This document shows, piece after piece, positions 37,723-45,461 of a DNA stretch of 64,000 bases (its first letter is position 1; every line of letters begins with the position of its first letter). The translations under genes were made by a program, and so were the position numbers. This DNA is from Photobacterium aquae (GTDB taxonomy: Bacteria > Pseudomonadota > Gammaproteobacteria > Enterobacterales > Vibrionaceae), in the NCBI RefSeq assembly GCF_001029445.1, contig NZ_LDOT01000002.1, positions 186,001 through 250,000 on the forward strand, read 5' to 3'. The notes below the pieces were generated by a model, which was given only the letters and a program-made list of their open reading frames with translations, did no database searches and was not told the DNA's origin.

Positions 37723-38334
37723 TTATAACTTGGCAACAAGAAACTTATTTTCATCGGGATGTTTGGCTACAATAATTACCTCATCGCCATAATTAATATC
37801 TTCATCCCCACAACTATATACATCCAGTTGTATTTCACTCGCGCCTTGATATAAAACGACTTCCCCTTTCTCTGAAGAAACCTTACTGCTCCTGACTGTA
37901 GCTCGCATTCCTTCATAGTTAATCGTCACAAAGGCTTTATTGGTATCGAAAACGACGGCGAGTGGCTTCAATGTCAATGCCGCTATATATAAAGCACTAT
38001 AGAAAACGACAAAAAGAGAAGGAATCGTCACAAGATAGGAAAAACTTTCAGGAAGAATGCCAAATAGGTATATTTCCAGATAATAGGCAATTATTGTGGC
38101 AAAAAACGTGGTAATAGTCAGTGCAATAAAGATAGGAACCTGAGAGACAATCGGGGGCAAAAACAACCTTGTCGCCCAACCTGCATCGACATCAACAGCA
38201 TCCGTATCTCCTAAACTTCCATCAGAAAGATCAAACATTAAATCGATGATCATCAATAGAGAAAATATACAAAACGGAGCAAAAAAAACAATAACCGGAA
38301 ATCCGGTCAATACCGCAAAAAAATCAATCAACAT
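37723..38334 (-). CDS. YqiJ/NfeD-like membrane protein with OB-fold
   Basis: A 203-residue protein, the usual operon partner of flotillins. Hydrophobic helices are at about 8-30 (GFPVIVFFAPFCIFSLLMII), 60-82 and 98-120. The soluble C-terminal domain (about 130-203) is beta-rich (GMRATVRSSKVSSEKGEVVL, DINYGDEVIIVAKHP), as expected for the YqiJ/NfeD OB-fold. Two ATGs are possible; 38334 is taken because AAGG lies 6 nt upstream, whereas it abuts the ATG at 38340. It is the first gene of the five-gene operon. Confidence 0.85.
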   Translation of the reverse strand: MLIDFFAVLTGFPVIVFFAPFCIFSLLMIIDLMFDLSDGSLGDTDAVDVDAGWATRLFLPPIVSQVPIFIALTITTFFATIIAYYLEIYLFGILPESFSYLVTIPSLFVVFYSALYIAALTLKPLAVVFDTNKAFVTINYEGMRATVRSSKVSSEKGEVVLYQGASEIQLDVYSCGDEDINYGDEVIIVAKHPDENKFLVAKL

Positions 38335-38904
38335 TGACATCCTTGATTATATTTACAGCTTGATGTTAAGCCATATTAATATGATTCCTTTTGTAACATA
38401 ACGCCTAAAATAAAACAATTGAACAATTGCGGTTCACATCACACCCATAATGCTATGGATAAACAAAATAAACCTATACTCTTTCACTGAAGCTCCTTTG
38501 ATATTGAGTTGATTTCATTGAAAACAATGCAAGCGACGCATAATTACTCAAAACAAGCCACTAGTGTTGTTTTTTGAACCACCTGATACATGCTTAACCC
38601 TCTCGAGGGGAACATTTGTCTTGTTATGCTGACAAAGTATGACAGAACACAGACATTCACACGGGCAGATTAGTGTTATATATCCAAGTTGCTTCAAAAA
38701 ATGGATTAAGCATGTGAACAGCATACTGAAGTCCAACCGTTATCAGTGATAACTGTAATCGGAACCTTGAATTACAATTTCACTGTCCATATATAGTTAT
38801 AAAGACAACTGACAGCGTGTACACAAAGACGTTGTTGCCCGGGCCCGACTTTTGAATACACTTTTAATGAGCTGGCACGAGTCACACACACGCTAAGGAT
38901 AATT
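38335..38904. other. Divergent regulatory region with a dispersed-repeat fragment
   Basis: 570 bp between the flotillin operon and the CARF gene, presumably holding both promoters. TATATCCAAGTTGCTTC at 38680-38696 matches the repeat ends at 16598 and 19875. A G+C-rich patch (GCCCGGGCCCG) lies near 38836. AAGGA directly precedes the CARF ATG. The short open frame 38548-38736 (minus) resembles nothing and was not called. No CRISPR repeat unit is present. Confidence 0.5.
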
Positions 38905-40071
38905 ATGATTACTCATGTTGGCATCATCGATCAGGACCCAGTAAGACTGATCACCCCGCTTCTTGACCATGGTATCCCTGCGGACAAGATGATTTTTCTA
39001 GGTACAGAATCACAGCGCGAGCAATACGATCGACTGGCATCCATTCTGACCCCCCGCGATATTGACGCAGAATTCTTCGTTATTCCGGATTCAATCAATA
39101 TCAGCTGTATTCGTAGCAAAGTCATGGCGCTAGCTGAAGACCTTAAGCAACAAGAAGGTGACGTGTGGTTCAATGCCAGCTGTGGCCTTCGCCACCGTCT
39201 GCTCTCTGCCTACGAAATTTTCCGAACCTACCACTGGCCGATTTACGTCATTGAGCCGTTTAGCGACGAGATGTGCTGGCTTTACCCGGCTGACCGCAAA
39301 CAACAACAGGTTGAAGACCGCATCCAACTGACTGACTATCTCACCATCTTCGGTGCGCGCTGCGAGTTCCCGGAATCAGAAGTCCCTGAATCACTCAACG
39401 ATCAGCTTTGGGAACTAGGACAACGCTGGGCAAGCTCCGCGCTTGAACTTGGCCCTGGCCTTGCGACGCTCAACTACCTTGCTACAACCTGCCGCAAAGA
39501 ACAAAAACTCGATGTCGAACTAAGTGACAAGCAGCAAGGCTACAAAGAGCTTGCAATGCTAATCAATGATCTCGAGGAGACTGGCCTAGCCACCTACAAC
39601 AACGGGGTGCTTACCTTCAAACATGAAGAAGCCCGCCGTTTTGCCAATGGTGAATGGTTGGAAAACCTTGTCCACAGTACGGTTCGAGCTATTCAAAATG
39701 ACCTACCGACAATTCAGGACCACTCTCTAGGCGTTCAGGTCTACCGAAAAATTGGTGACCGTGAGGTGCGCAACGAGCTTGATGTGGCAACGGTGGTAAA
39801 CAACAAGCTCCATATCATTGAATGCAAAACCAAAGGTATGAGAGACGATGGCGATGACACTCTGTACAAGCTCGAATCTCTGCGAGACCTTCTGGGCGGA
39901 CTGCAGGCACGTGCTATGCTCGTTAGTTTCCGCCCTCTACGCCATCACGACCTGATGCGGGCACAAGATCTTGGACTCGCCATCATCGGCCCAGATCAAC
40001 TTGGGGAACTGCAATCCTACCTACACGATTGGTTTATTGGTGCCGGCGGCCAAAGTCATAATATTGCATAA
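38905..40071 (+). CDS. CARF plus PD-(D/E)XK nuclease-like protein (DUF1887, VC1899/Card1/Can2 type)
   Basis: A 388-residue soluble protein. The N-terminal Rossmann-like CARF domain (about 1-140) has strands THVGIIDQDPVRLI, MIFLGTESQREQY and VWFNASCGLRHRL (Asn90 to Arg98), where CARF proteins bind cyclic oligoadenylate. A winged-helix-like linker follows (about 200-250). The C-terminal restriction-endonuclease fold (about 255-388) has E291-L-D293 and I-I-E306-C-K308, the PD-(D/E)XK metal and catalytic pattern. Family knowledge: V. cholerae VC1899 has this architecture, and Card1/Can2 relatives are cA4-activated nucleases of type III CRISPR. No CRISPR or cas gene is present here, so the activator is unknown. 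AAGGA precedes ATG 38905. Confidence 0.9.
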   Translation: MITHVGIIDQDPVRLITPLLDHGIPADKMIFLGTESQREQYDRLASILTPRDIDAEFFVIPDSINISCIRSKVMALAEDLKQQEGDVWFNASCGLRHRLLSAYEIFRTYHWPIYVIEPFSDEMCWLYPADRKQQQVEDRIQLTDYLTIFGARCEFPESEVPESLNDQLWELGQRWASSALELGPGLATLNYLATTCRKEQKLDVELSDKQQGYKELAMLINDLEETGLATYNNGVLTFKHEEARRFANGEWLENLVHSTVRAIQNDLPTIQDHSLGVQVYRKIGDREVRNELDVATVVNNKLHIIECKTKGMRDDGDDTLYKLESLRDLLGGLQARAMLVSFRPLRHHDLMRAQDLGLAIIGPDQLGELQSYLHDWFIGAGGQSHNIA

Positions 40072-40091
40072 ACAATAAACTAACCATCTAG

Positions 40092-40120
40092 AAACAGGAG
40101 CTGCTTTATGGCTCCTGTTT
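40092..40120 (+). terminator. Terminator after CARF gene
   Basis: Perfect 10-bp stem AAACAGGAGC/GCTCCTGTTT (40092-40101 and 40111-40120), then ATTATT, 20 bp after the stop codon. Confidence 0.88.
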
Positions 40121-40342
40121 ATTATTCCAAAGACCTTCTTACACCACATTTCCACTCTCATCTATAAACCAAGAAAATAATAAATTTATCAACTATTGCC
40201 CTTTACCCTGTTAACCTTCGCTGACCGTTACATTGTCATTATTTATCCGTCGCATTTTCACCATATCTCGCTACCATACATATGACACTCATTACCACTA
40301 CATGTAAGATGATCTAATTCCCCCCTCTCTTTGGAATATGTA

Positions 40343-40693
40343 ATGACAACAAGGATGATTATATTTCTGTTATTCCTATCTATAAATTACACCATCGTTC
40401 AAGTGATATTGAATACCAATGGCGAAGTCGTATCAGATACATCTGATAGCCTCTGGGGATTTATATTCGCTATCAGTATCGCGATATGGGCGAAAAAAGA
40501 GGCCGCTATAAAGAATTATGGGCCTCCATTCAATTTTGGTGCTTTTATGTTTTTTGTATGGCCAATAATTTTGCCACACTACTTGATAAAAACCAGAGGC
40601 AGCGATGGCATTATTATGTACCTCGGTTTTTTAGGCATATACTTAATGCCATTCCTCTCCGGCCTTGTCGCATATGTTTATCTCGCACATTAG
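40343..40693 (+). CDS. Small hypothetical membrane protein
   Basis: A 116-residue hydrophobic protein with about four TM segments: MIIFLLFLSINYTIVQVIL, SLWGFIFAISIAIW, FGAFMFFVWPIILPHYLI and IIMYLGFLGIYLMPFLSGLV. A TTG at 40331 is in frame, but ATG 40343 is preferred with GGA about 8 nt upstream. I recognise no family. It lies between the CARF gene's terminator and the 3' end of the Tad operon, convergent with ompA. The AT-rich composition resembles the Tad region rather than the CARF gene. Confidence 0.6.
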   Translation: MTTRMIIFLLFLSINYTIVQVILNTNGEVVSDTSDSLWGFIFAISIAIWAKKEAAIKNYGPPFNFGAFMFFVWPIILPHYLIKTRGSDGIIMYLGFLGIYLMPFLSGLVAYVYLAH

Positions 40694-40714
40694 CGTATTC
40701 TTATACCCTTATTG

Positions 40715-41362
40715 CTACTTATCGTTCCCAAATGAAACATCAACACGCCGATTTAACTGCCGTCCTTGCTCACTAGAGTTAGTTGCAATGGGATGAGTCT
40801 CGCCATAGCTTTCAATATGTAACTGCGGCCCATTAACACCCGCTTTCTTCAAATAGATCGCAGCACTGTTCGCTCGCCTTAGACCTAGTGCATAGTTATA
40901 CTGTAATGATCCCACGCTATCGGTATGTCCATCTAGCGAAATAATCCTCGGGGACTGTCGTAACCTTTCAGCGACTCGGGAAAGAATGGTTTTTGAAGCC
41001 GGAGTTAAGCTTGCCCTATCAAAATCAAAATATATACGAGCCAATAGTGATGCAGGAATTCCATCCTGATCAATAGTCAAAAGCTGTTTGCCATTAAGAT
41101 ATTCAAGGCATTTATTCGGCAATCCAAGCTCTTCAGATAAAGATAATAAGTATACAGCAATATCGGGATCATCAGATTCTTGGCTTACTAACAAAAAGCC
41201 ATTGCGATGATGACCTAATCCCACCACATCATCAATCATTACTTCGTGCTGAACGGAATAAGTGGATGTGTTGCAGTATTCAACCAACGTTTTCTCCATG
41301 CTCTCTTCAGCAAAAGCAGAGAGAGCAAAGCAAGTTGTCAATATCAATATTAATGTCTTCAT
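40715..41362 (-). CDS. OmpA-family protein of the Tad locus
   Basis: A 215-residue exported protein (signal peptide MKTLILILTTCFALSAFA). It has a specific N-terminal domain of about 85 residues containing Cys29 and Cys80. The C-terminal OmpA peptidoglycan-binding domain (about 105-215) includes IYFDFDRASLTPASKTIL, LDGHTDSVGSLQYNYALGLR and QGRQLNRRVDV. It is the last gene of the Tad operon and probably anchors the secretion apparatus to the cell wall. The gap to the TadG-like gene is 57 bp. Confidence 0.9.
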   Translation of the reverse strand: MKTLILILTTCFALSAFAEESMEKTLVEYCNTSTYSVQHEVMIDDVVGLGHHRNGFLLVSQESDDPDIAVYLLSLSEELGLPNKCLEYLNGKQLLTIDQDGIPASLLARIYFDFDRASLTPASKTILSRVAERLRQSPRIISLDGHTDSVGSLQYNYALGLRRANSAAIYLKKAGVNGPQLHIESYGETHPIATNSSEQGRQLNRRVDVSFGNDK

Positions 41363-41419
41363 CGTACTGTCATCCCTATTATTAAGTTTTACAGTTTTGT
41401 ACCCTCATACCTATCTTAT

Positions 41420-41890
41420 TCATTCCTGTTTGGTTATGGATACGCTCTTTATGGCTTGTGAAGACCCTTTCACGGTTTGTTTTTCCGGAAAAGATGGAAT
41501 GATGTCACTATGAAACCACGACTGGTGCATCGTTTGTGCTGTCACTGTATATCGCACCCTTGAAGATGCTTGCAATCCAGGATTAGCCGGCAACACATCA
41601 CGCTCTATCACCACCTTCAGATCATCAATATCGCGTACATAAGCTCGAATATATTCCTGAGCCATTTTCGGAGCAGATTGCACGTTATCTTCAAGAATCA
41701 GCGCAAATGCTGCCATTTCCGTAGCATCTTCAATACGACTTTTTTCATGAATATACCTTGTGCCCTCCACCGCTAAAATCACAAATCCCATAATGGGTAC
41801 TAACAACAAGATTAACCATATAACCGCAATACCCCGTTGATAACACCTTAATGGTCGGCTAATCCTCTGTTTATGAATGTATATTTTCAT
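41420..41890 (-). CDS. TadG-like pilus assembly protein, short
   Basis: A 156-residue protein with the TadE/TadG-type N-terminus: a short basic leader, then RGIAVIWLILLLVPIMGFVI as the membrane segment, and GTRYIHEKSRIEDATEMAAF. The extracellular part is only about 105 residues, whereas most TadG proteins are several hundred residues with a von Willebrand-like domain. ATG 41890 follows AGGATG at suitable spacing and starts 1 nt beyond the tadF stop. The role is inferred as a minor pseudopilin or assembly factor. Confidence 0.75.
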   Translation of the reverse strand: MKIYIHKQRISRPLRCYQRGIAVIWLILLLVPIMGFVILAVEGTRYIHEKSRIEDATEMAAFALILEDNVQSAPKMAQEYIRAYVRDIDDLKVVIERDVLPANPGLQASSRVRYTVTAQTMHQSWFHSDIIPSFPEKQTVKGSSQAIKSVSITKQE

Positions 41891-41891
41891 T

Positions 41892-42440
41892 TCACCATCC
41901 TGCACTAACCGCACTTGAGGTAATAATCATCGAATCCTTTTGGCCACTGACAAAAGGCAGGTACCACCCATCATGGCGCACACATAAAGTTAGCTGATAC
42001 AGCGGAAAGTAAGAGCCATCATCTTTTCGAGGTCTTAGTGCATCATGTTCATTGATCAAGATTGCTGGCTGACACCCCCAACGATCAAAAACATCATTAC
42101 TTAGCTGCTGAATATCATTATCAACGTTGGATTCAAGGCTTAATGCAACGTTTTGCTCGGGAACATGCAGTACTCGTGATGCTAATAACTGCATTTCTTT
42201 CAAATCATTGTTATTCAATATGTAACGAACAAATTGAGTATTACCTGAAACAACCGAATAATAACGCGTCCGTTCTTTTAATATATTGACTAAAGAAAAA
42301 GCCGCACTATCTAACTGCGAGCGTAGTAAGAGCCGTTGACTCAAATCGGTAGCAAAAAAGCATATCGAGCACAGAGCTATCAAGACAAAAACAAACTCGA
42401 TGACAAAAGATCCTCGTGCTCGATAGTTATGACGATTCAT
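41892..42440 (-). CDS. tadF: Tad minor pseudopilin TadF
   Basis: A 182-residue protein with a type-IV-prepilin-like N-terminus (RARGSFVIEFVFVLIALCSI), where the G-S-F-V-I-E pattern fits prepilin-peptidase cleavage after Gly. The following domain of about 140 residues has two cysteines (WGCQPAIL, LTLCVRHDG). ATG 42440 overlaps the tadE TGA by one base (TGATG), indicating coupled translation; the GTG three bases upstream was not used. It is assigned by position between tadE and tadG as well as by sequence. Confidence 0.85.
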   Translation of the reverse strand: MNRHNYRARGSFVIEFVFVLIALCSICFFATDLSQRLLLRSQLDSAAFSLVNILKERTRYYSVVSGNTQFVRYILNNNDLKEMQLLASRVLHVPEQNVALSLESNVDNDIQQLSNDVFDRWGCQPAILINEHDALRPRKDDGSYFPLYQLTLCVRHDGWYLPFVSGQKDSMIITSSAVSAGW

Positions 42441-42940
42441 CACTTCCCCCTTCCACTGTCGGCTAAATTCACAACCACTGTACGCATAATGGAAGATGGT
42501 GAACTTTCTGATAGCGATAACATGGGTTGATATTGATACGTTAATGTTACCTCAGCTAAAGGAGAACTTAGGTTTTGAGATTGGTAATCATTAATAAAAT
42601 CTGGATACGAATAAAAATAGTCAATCTGGATGTCATAATTATTTTTATCAATCATGAAGTGCCAAAGGCTACTTTCATCTAAAAAGATTTTTTTGATGCT
42701 ATCATGAAAGAGATTATTTTCATTATATGGTTCTCCTTTTTGTATTGGCTCTAATATATTCTGCTTTGCTTCCCTGACCGTTTCACGTAATGCATGTTCG
42801 GTTAGTGTTGTAATAAAAATTTGATAGCATACTTCAAAGATAAAAAAAGTTGTAAAAACAAGGATAAGAAAACACAAAGAAACCTCTATGGCAATAACTC
42901 CCTTCTGTAGTGCCCGTTTCTTCGCGACTTCCTTAACCAT
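42440..42940 (-). CDS. tadE: Tad minor pseudopilin TadE
   Basis: A 166-residue protein with a TadE-like prepilin segment, QKGVIAIEVSLCFLILVFTT, including the conserved Glu five residues after the Gly cleavage site. The periplasmic domain begins TEHALRETVREAKQ. A five-codon earlier ATG exists, but the GAGG that serves ATG 42940 lies inside that extension, so 42940 is chosen. The stop overlaps the tadF start. Confidence 0.85.
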   Translation of the reverse strand: MVKEVAKKRALQKGVIAIEVSLCFLILVFTTFFIFEVCYQIFITTLTEHALRETVREAKQNILEPIQKGEPYNENNLFHDSIKKIFLDESSLWHFMIDKNNYDIQIDYFYSYPDFINDYQSQNLSSPLAEVTLTYQYQPMLSLSESSPSSIMRTVVVNLADSGRGK

Positions 42941-42976
42941 AACTACTAACCTCATTATTAAAATGACATTATTTGA

Positions 42977-43687
42977 TCACACATTTTTCATCTCTTTAAT
43001 CATACGAAATAGTACTCGCAATTGCTCGTCACTATATAATGGCTTTAATATATCGTATGCTTGCTTGTCTTGTCCTTGCTTAATCAAAGCAATAGACAAA
43101 TTAATTTTCACTTTGTTATTGTCTCTAGCTTGAGACAGCAATGGCAACAATATCTCGATAGCATCCTGGTATTTCGCTTGCATCAAATACAGTACAGCAA
43201 GATTATTCTTTATTGTAATGTCATCATCCCCTCGTAATCTAGCAATATTAAATTGCTTCTCTGCTTCGGAATACTTACCAAATTTACTTAAAACTATACC
43301 ATAGCGAATATAGAATTCGGGTGTTCCCTCTCCCAATGCCTCTGCTTGCTCAAAAAACCTAATGGACGTCGAATAATCACCTAAGTCATCATGAATTCTC
43401 CCTTTCAAATACAGGATATCTTTATCTTCCTTTACAATACTGTCATAATGGTTGGCATAAAACATCGAAGATTCGAGGTCGTCTGCTTTATAATAGAGTT
43501 CTGCCAACATTTTCAATAAATGATAATTATCCGGTTGAGATTGCAACTGCTCTTTATAAGAGGCTATCATGCCCGTCACATTCCCGGCCTTTTCCATTTT
43601 TTCTAAGAATAACTGATTATCACTCACTCCCGATTGACTACATCCAGACAAAAAAACGAACAACATAATTAAAATTTGTTTTTTCAT
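42977..43687 (-). CDS. tadD: Tad lipoprotein TadD with TPR repeats
   Basis: A 236-residue lipoprotein. The signal MKKQILIMLFVFLSGC gives lipidated Cys16. Residues about 30-230 form tandem TPRs (YHLLKMLAELYYKADDLESS, PEFYIRYGIVLSKFGKYSEA, ITIKNNLAVLYLMQAKYQDA). Its place after tadC and before tadE is standard. TadD is thought to help the secretin assemble, by analogy with pilotins. The gene is very AT-rich. Confidence 0.9.
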   Translation of the reverse strand: MKKQILIMLFVFLSGCSQSGVSDNQLFLEKMEKAGNVTGMIASYKEQLQSQPDNYHLLKMLAELYYKADDLESSMFYANHYDSIVKEDKDILYLKGRIHDDLGDYSTSIRFFEQAEALGEGTPEFYIRYGIVLSKFGKYSEAEKQFNIARLRGDDDITIKNNLAVLYLMQAKYQDAIEILLPLLSQARDNNKVKINLSIALIKQGQDKQAYDILKPLYSDEQLRVLFRMIKEMKNV

Positions 43688-43690
43688 TTT

Positions 43691-44539
43691 TCATTGTCCT
43701 ATACCAAGAGATAATTGCATCACTTCCGGAGCTAATATAATGATCACAATTGGAAACATAATCAGCAAGATAAGTGGTATACTGATTTTAGCCGAAAGTT
43801 TTCCCATCTTTTCTTCTAATGTCAGCAATTGCATTTTCCGCATATCTTCTGCAAGATCGCCTAATATCATTGCTATTGATGTACCATGCTGCAGATTCTG
43901 TATAAGGGTTAGCGCAAAGCTACGCACTTCGGGAGTCGGAAGCCGGTGGCTAAAATCATTTAATGCTTTTTCTAATCCATGAACTTTGGCTGAATCAGAT
44001 GTTTTTCTGATATGAAAGCATAAATCTCGGTCAAATGCCTCTAGCTCCTCACCCAGAAAACCTAATGCAGCCTCTAATGTCATACCGGTTTGCACACACA
44101 CTGCCATCATGTCCAACATGTATGGTAACTGACGAGACGTTTTCTTTACCAACGCCCTTTTCCTTGCTGTTAGGTACATATCTGGAATAATAATAACGGC
44201 AATCAATATACAGAGTGCTACTATCATTTTAGTCATCATGACGTAGTCACTAAATACAATCATCAACCAACATATACATACAACACCAACTTTAAATGGG
44301 AAATAAAAACGTACTAATTGTGTATTGTATATACCTGCATCTAGCATTTTATCTTTAAGGTCTTTATGATAACGCCTTCCAAACCCCATTAACATTTTGT
44401 TTATCTTATCAAATTGTGTGCTGTATTTCTTATTGAGTAAATTGGCAATAGTTTTTTCTCTGCGCTTATAATTATAATGGATCATAATTAACGCAGACAG
44501 TAAAATACAACATAATAAAAGAGATAATAATGCCAACAT
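43691..44539 (-). CDS. tadC: Tad inner-membrane platform protein TadC
   Basis: A 282-residue protein of the GspF/T2SSF family. TM helices lie at about 1-20 (MLALLSLLLCCILLSALIMI), 80-100 and 105-125, with a final one near 255-275 (ISIPLILLIMFPIVIIILAP). The T2SSF core has RQLPYMLDMMAVCVQTGMTL. The reading frame extends 16 codons further, but ATG 44539 overlaps the tadB stop by one base (TAATG) and has GAGAGGGG upstream. Confidence 0.92.
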   Translation of the reverse strand: MLALLSLLLCCILLSALIMIHYNYKRREKTIANLLNKKYSTQFDKINKMLMGFGRRYHKDLKDKMLDAGIYNTQLVRFYFPFKVGVVCICWLMIVFSDYVMMTKMIVALCILIAVIIIPDMYLTARKRALVKKTSRQLPYMLDMMAVCVQTGMTLEAALGFLGEELEAFDRDLCFHIRKTSDSAKVHGLEKALNDFSHRLPTPEVRSFALTLIQNLQHGTSIAMILGDLAEDMRKMQLLTLEEKMGKLSAKISIPLILLIMFPIVIIILAPEVMQLSLGIGQ

Positions 44540-45447
44540 TAGCGAACCCCTCTCATTATCAGCCAAATAATAATAAACCCCAAACATTCACTCCCCAACG
44601 CATAATAGAGAATGAATCTACCATCTGGATGATTAAGAATGAAATCCACATTCTGTGGTTTAATTTCATTAATAATAATCAAAAATATCAATGGTATTGC
44701 TGCAACTATCTTTGCAGAAATTCGAGATTCCGATGTGATTGCCATTTTCTTTTTTTCCAATTTTCTGGCATCGATCAATACGCGTATTAAACGTGCTAAT
44801 ACATTTTTTAATGAGCCACCTCGGCTGATATTGGCACGTATCGTTACAACAAAAAATAAAAAGGCAGGATAAGGATAGTTTTTACACGCACGTTCAAATA
44901 TAATGTCTGGACTCTCACCGAGTTTAAATCTTTCTCCCATCGTTTTGAATTCTTTACCAATACGATTTTCGACATTATCGCCGACATAGCAAATCGCCTG
45001 CATGAGGCTATCGCCCGCTGTAATCGCACTCATCATAATATTCAAAACATCAGGAAATGTCTGTTCAAAATCACGTCTACGTTTGTTTACCAGCCAACTC
45101 CAGCCTAACCAATAGAATATACATGGCACCAGAATACTCACCCACTGTGAGTCAATATCCAATAGCGTATAATTTACGTACCATACAACTAGCAATACGG
45201 CAGTCACATATGAAAAAACAACCCATTTTGCTCTCTCCCCTAACATTGCCAATACTGGCCTTACCTGATTTTGCACCCTTTGCCACAACGTAGGCTGCTG
45301 AAAGGCTTTTACATTAACGGCTTGACGCATGTTTTTTAATTCAACAATGCTCATCTGCTGAAAATATGCACGCTTGTTGTCTTCCGCTTTCTCGTCCAGA
45401 AAAAATAACGCAAGACAAAACAGGAAAAATGATAATGCAATCCACAT
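44539..45447 (-). CDS. tadB: Tad inner-membrane platform protein TadB
   Basis: A 302-residue T2SSF-family protein paired with TadC. TM helices are at about 1-18, 78-98, 102-122 and at the C-terminus (about 250-295). The conserved core reads FEQTFPDVLNIMMSAITAGD and IRANISRGGSLKNVLARLIR. It starts 14 bp after the tadA stop and overlaps tadC by one base. TadB and TadC together form the platform on which the TadA ATPase acts. Confidence 0.93.
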   Translation of the reverse strand: MWIALSFFLFCLALFFLDEKAEDNKRAYFQQMSIVELKNMRQAVNVKAFQQPTLWQRVQNQVRPVLAMLGERAKWVVFSYVTAVLLVVWYVNYTLLDIDSQWVSILVPCIFYWLGWSWLVNKRRRDFEQTFPDVLNIMMSAITAGDSLMQAICYVGDNVENRIGKEFKTMGERFKLGESPDIIFERACKNYPYPAFLFFVVTIRANISRGGSLKNVLARLIRVLIDARKLEKKKMAITSESRISAKIVAAIPLIFLIIINEIKPQNVDFILNHPDGRFILYYALGSECLGFIIIWLIMRGVR

Positions 45448-45461
45448 AATTGGCTCCTGCC

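Noticed and set aside
38548..38736. 62-residue open frame in the divergent region before the CARF gene
   Set aside because: It overlaps a dispersed repeat fragment, lacks a ribosome-binding site and has no recognisable sequence.
38871..38890. Sigma-54-like TGGCACGA before the CARF gene
   Set aside because: The -24-like element is present but no GC at the -12 position with correct spacing follows.
38335..40330. CRISPR array or cas genes next to the CARF protein
   Set aside because: No regularly spaced repeats and no Cas-like frame within reach on either side.
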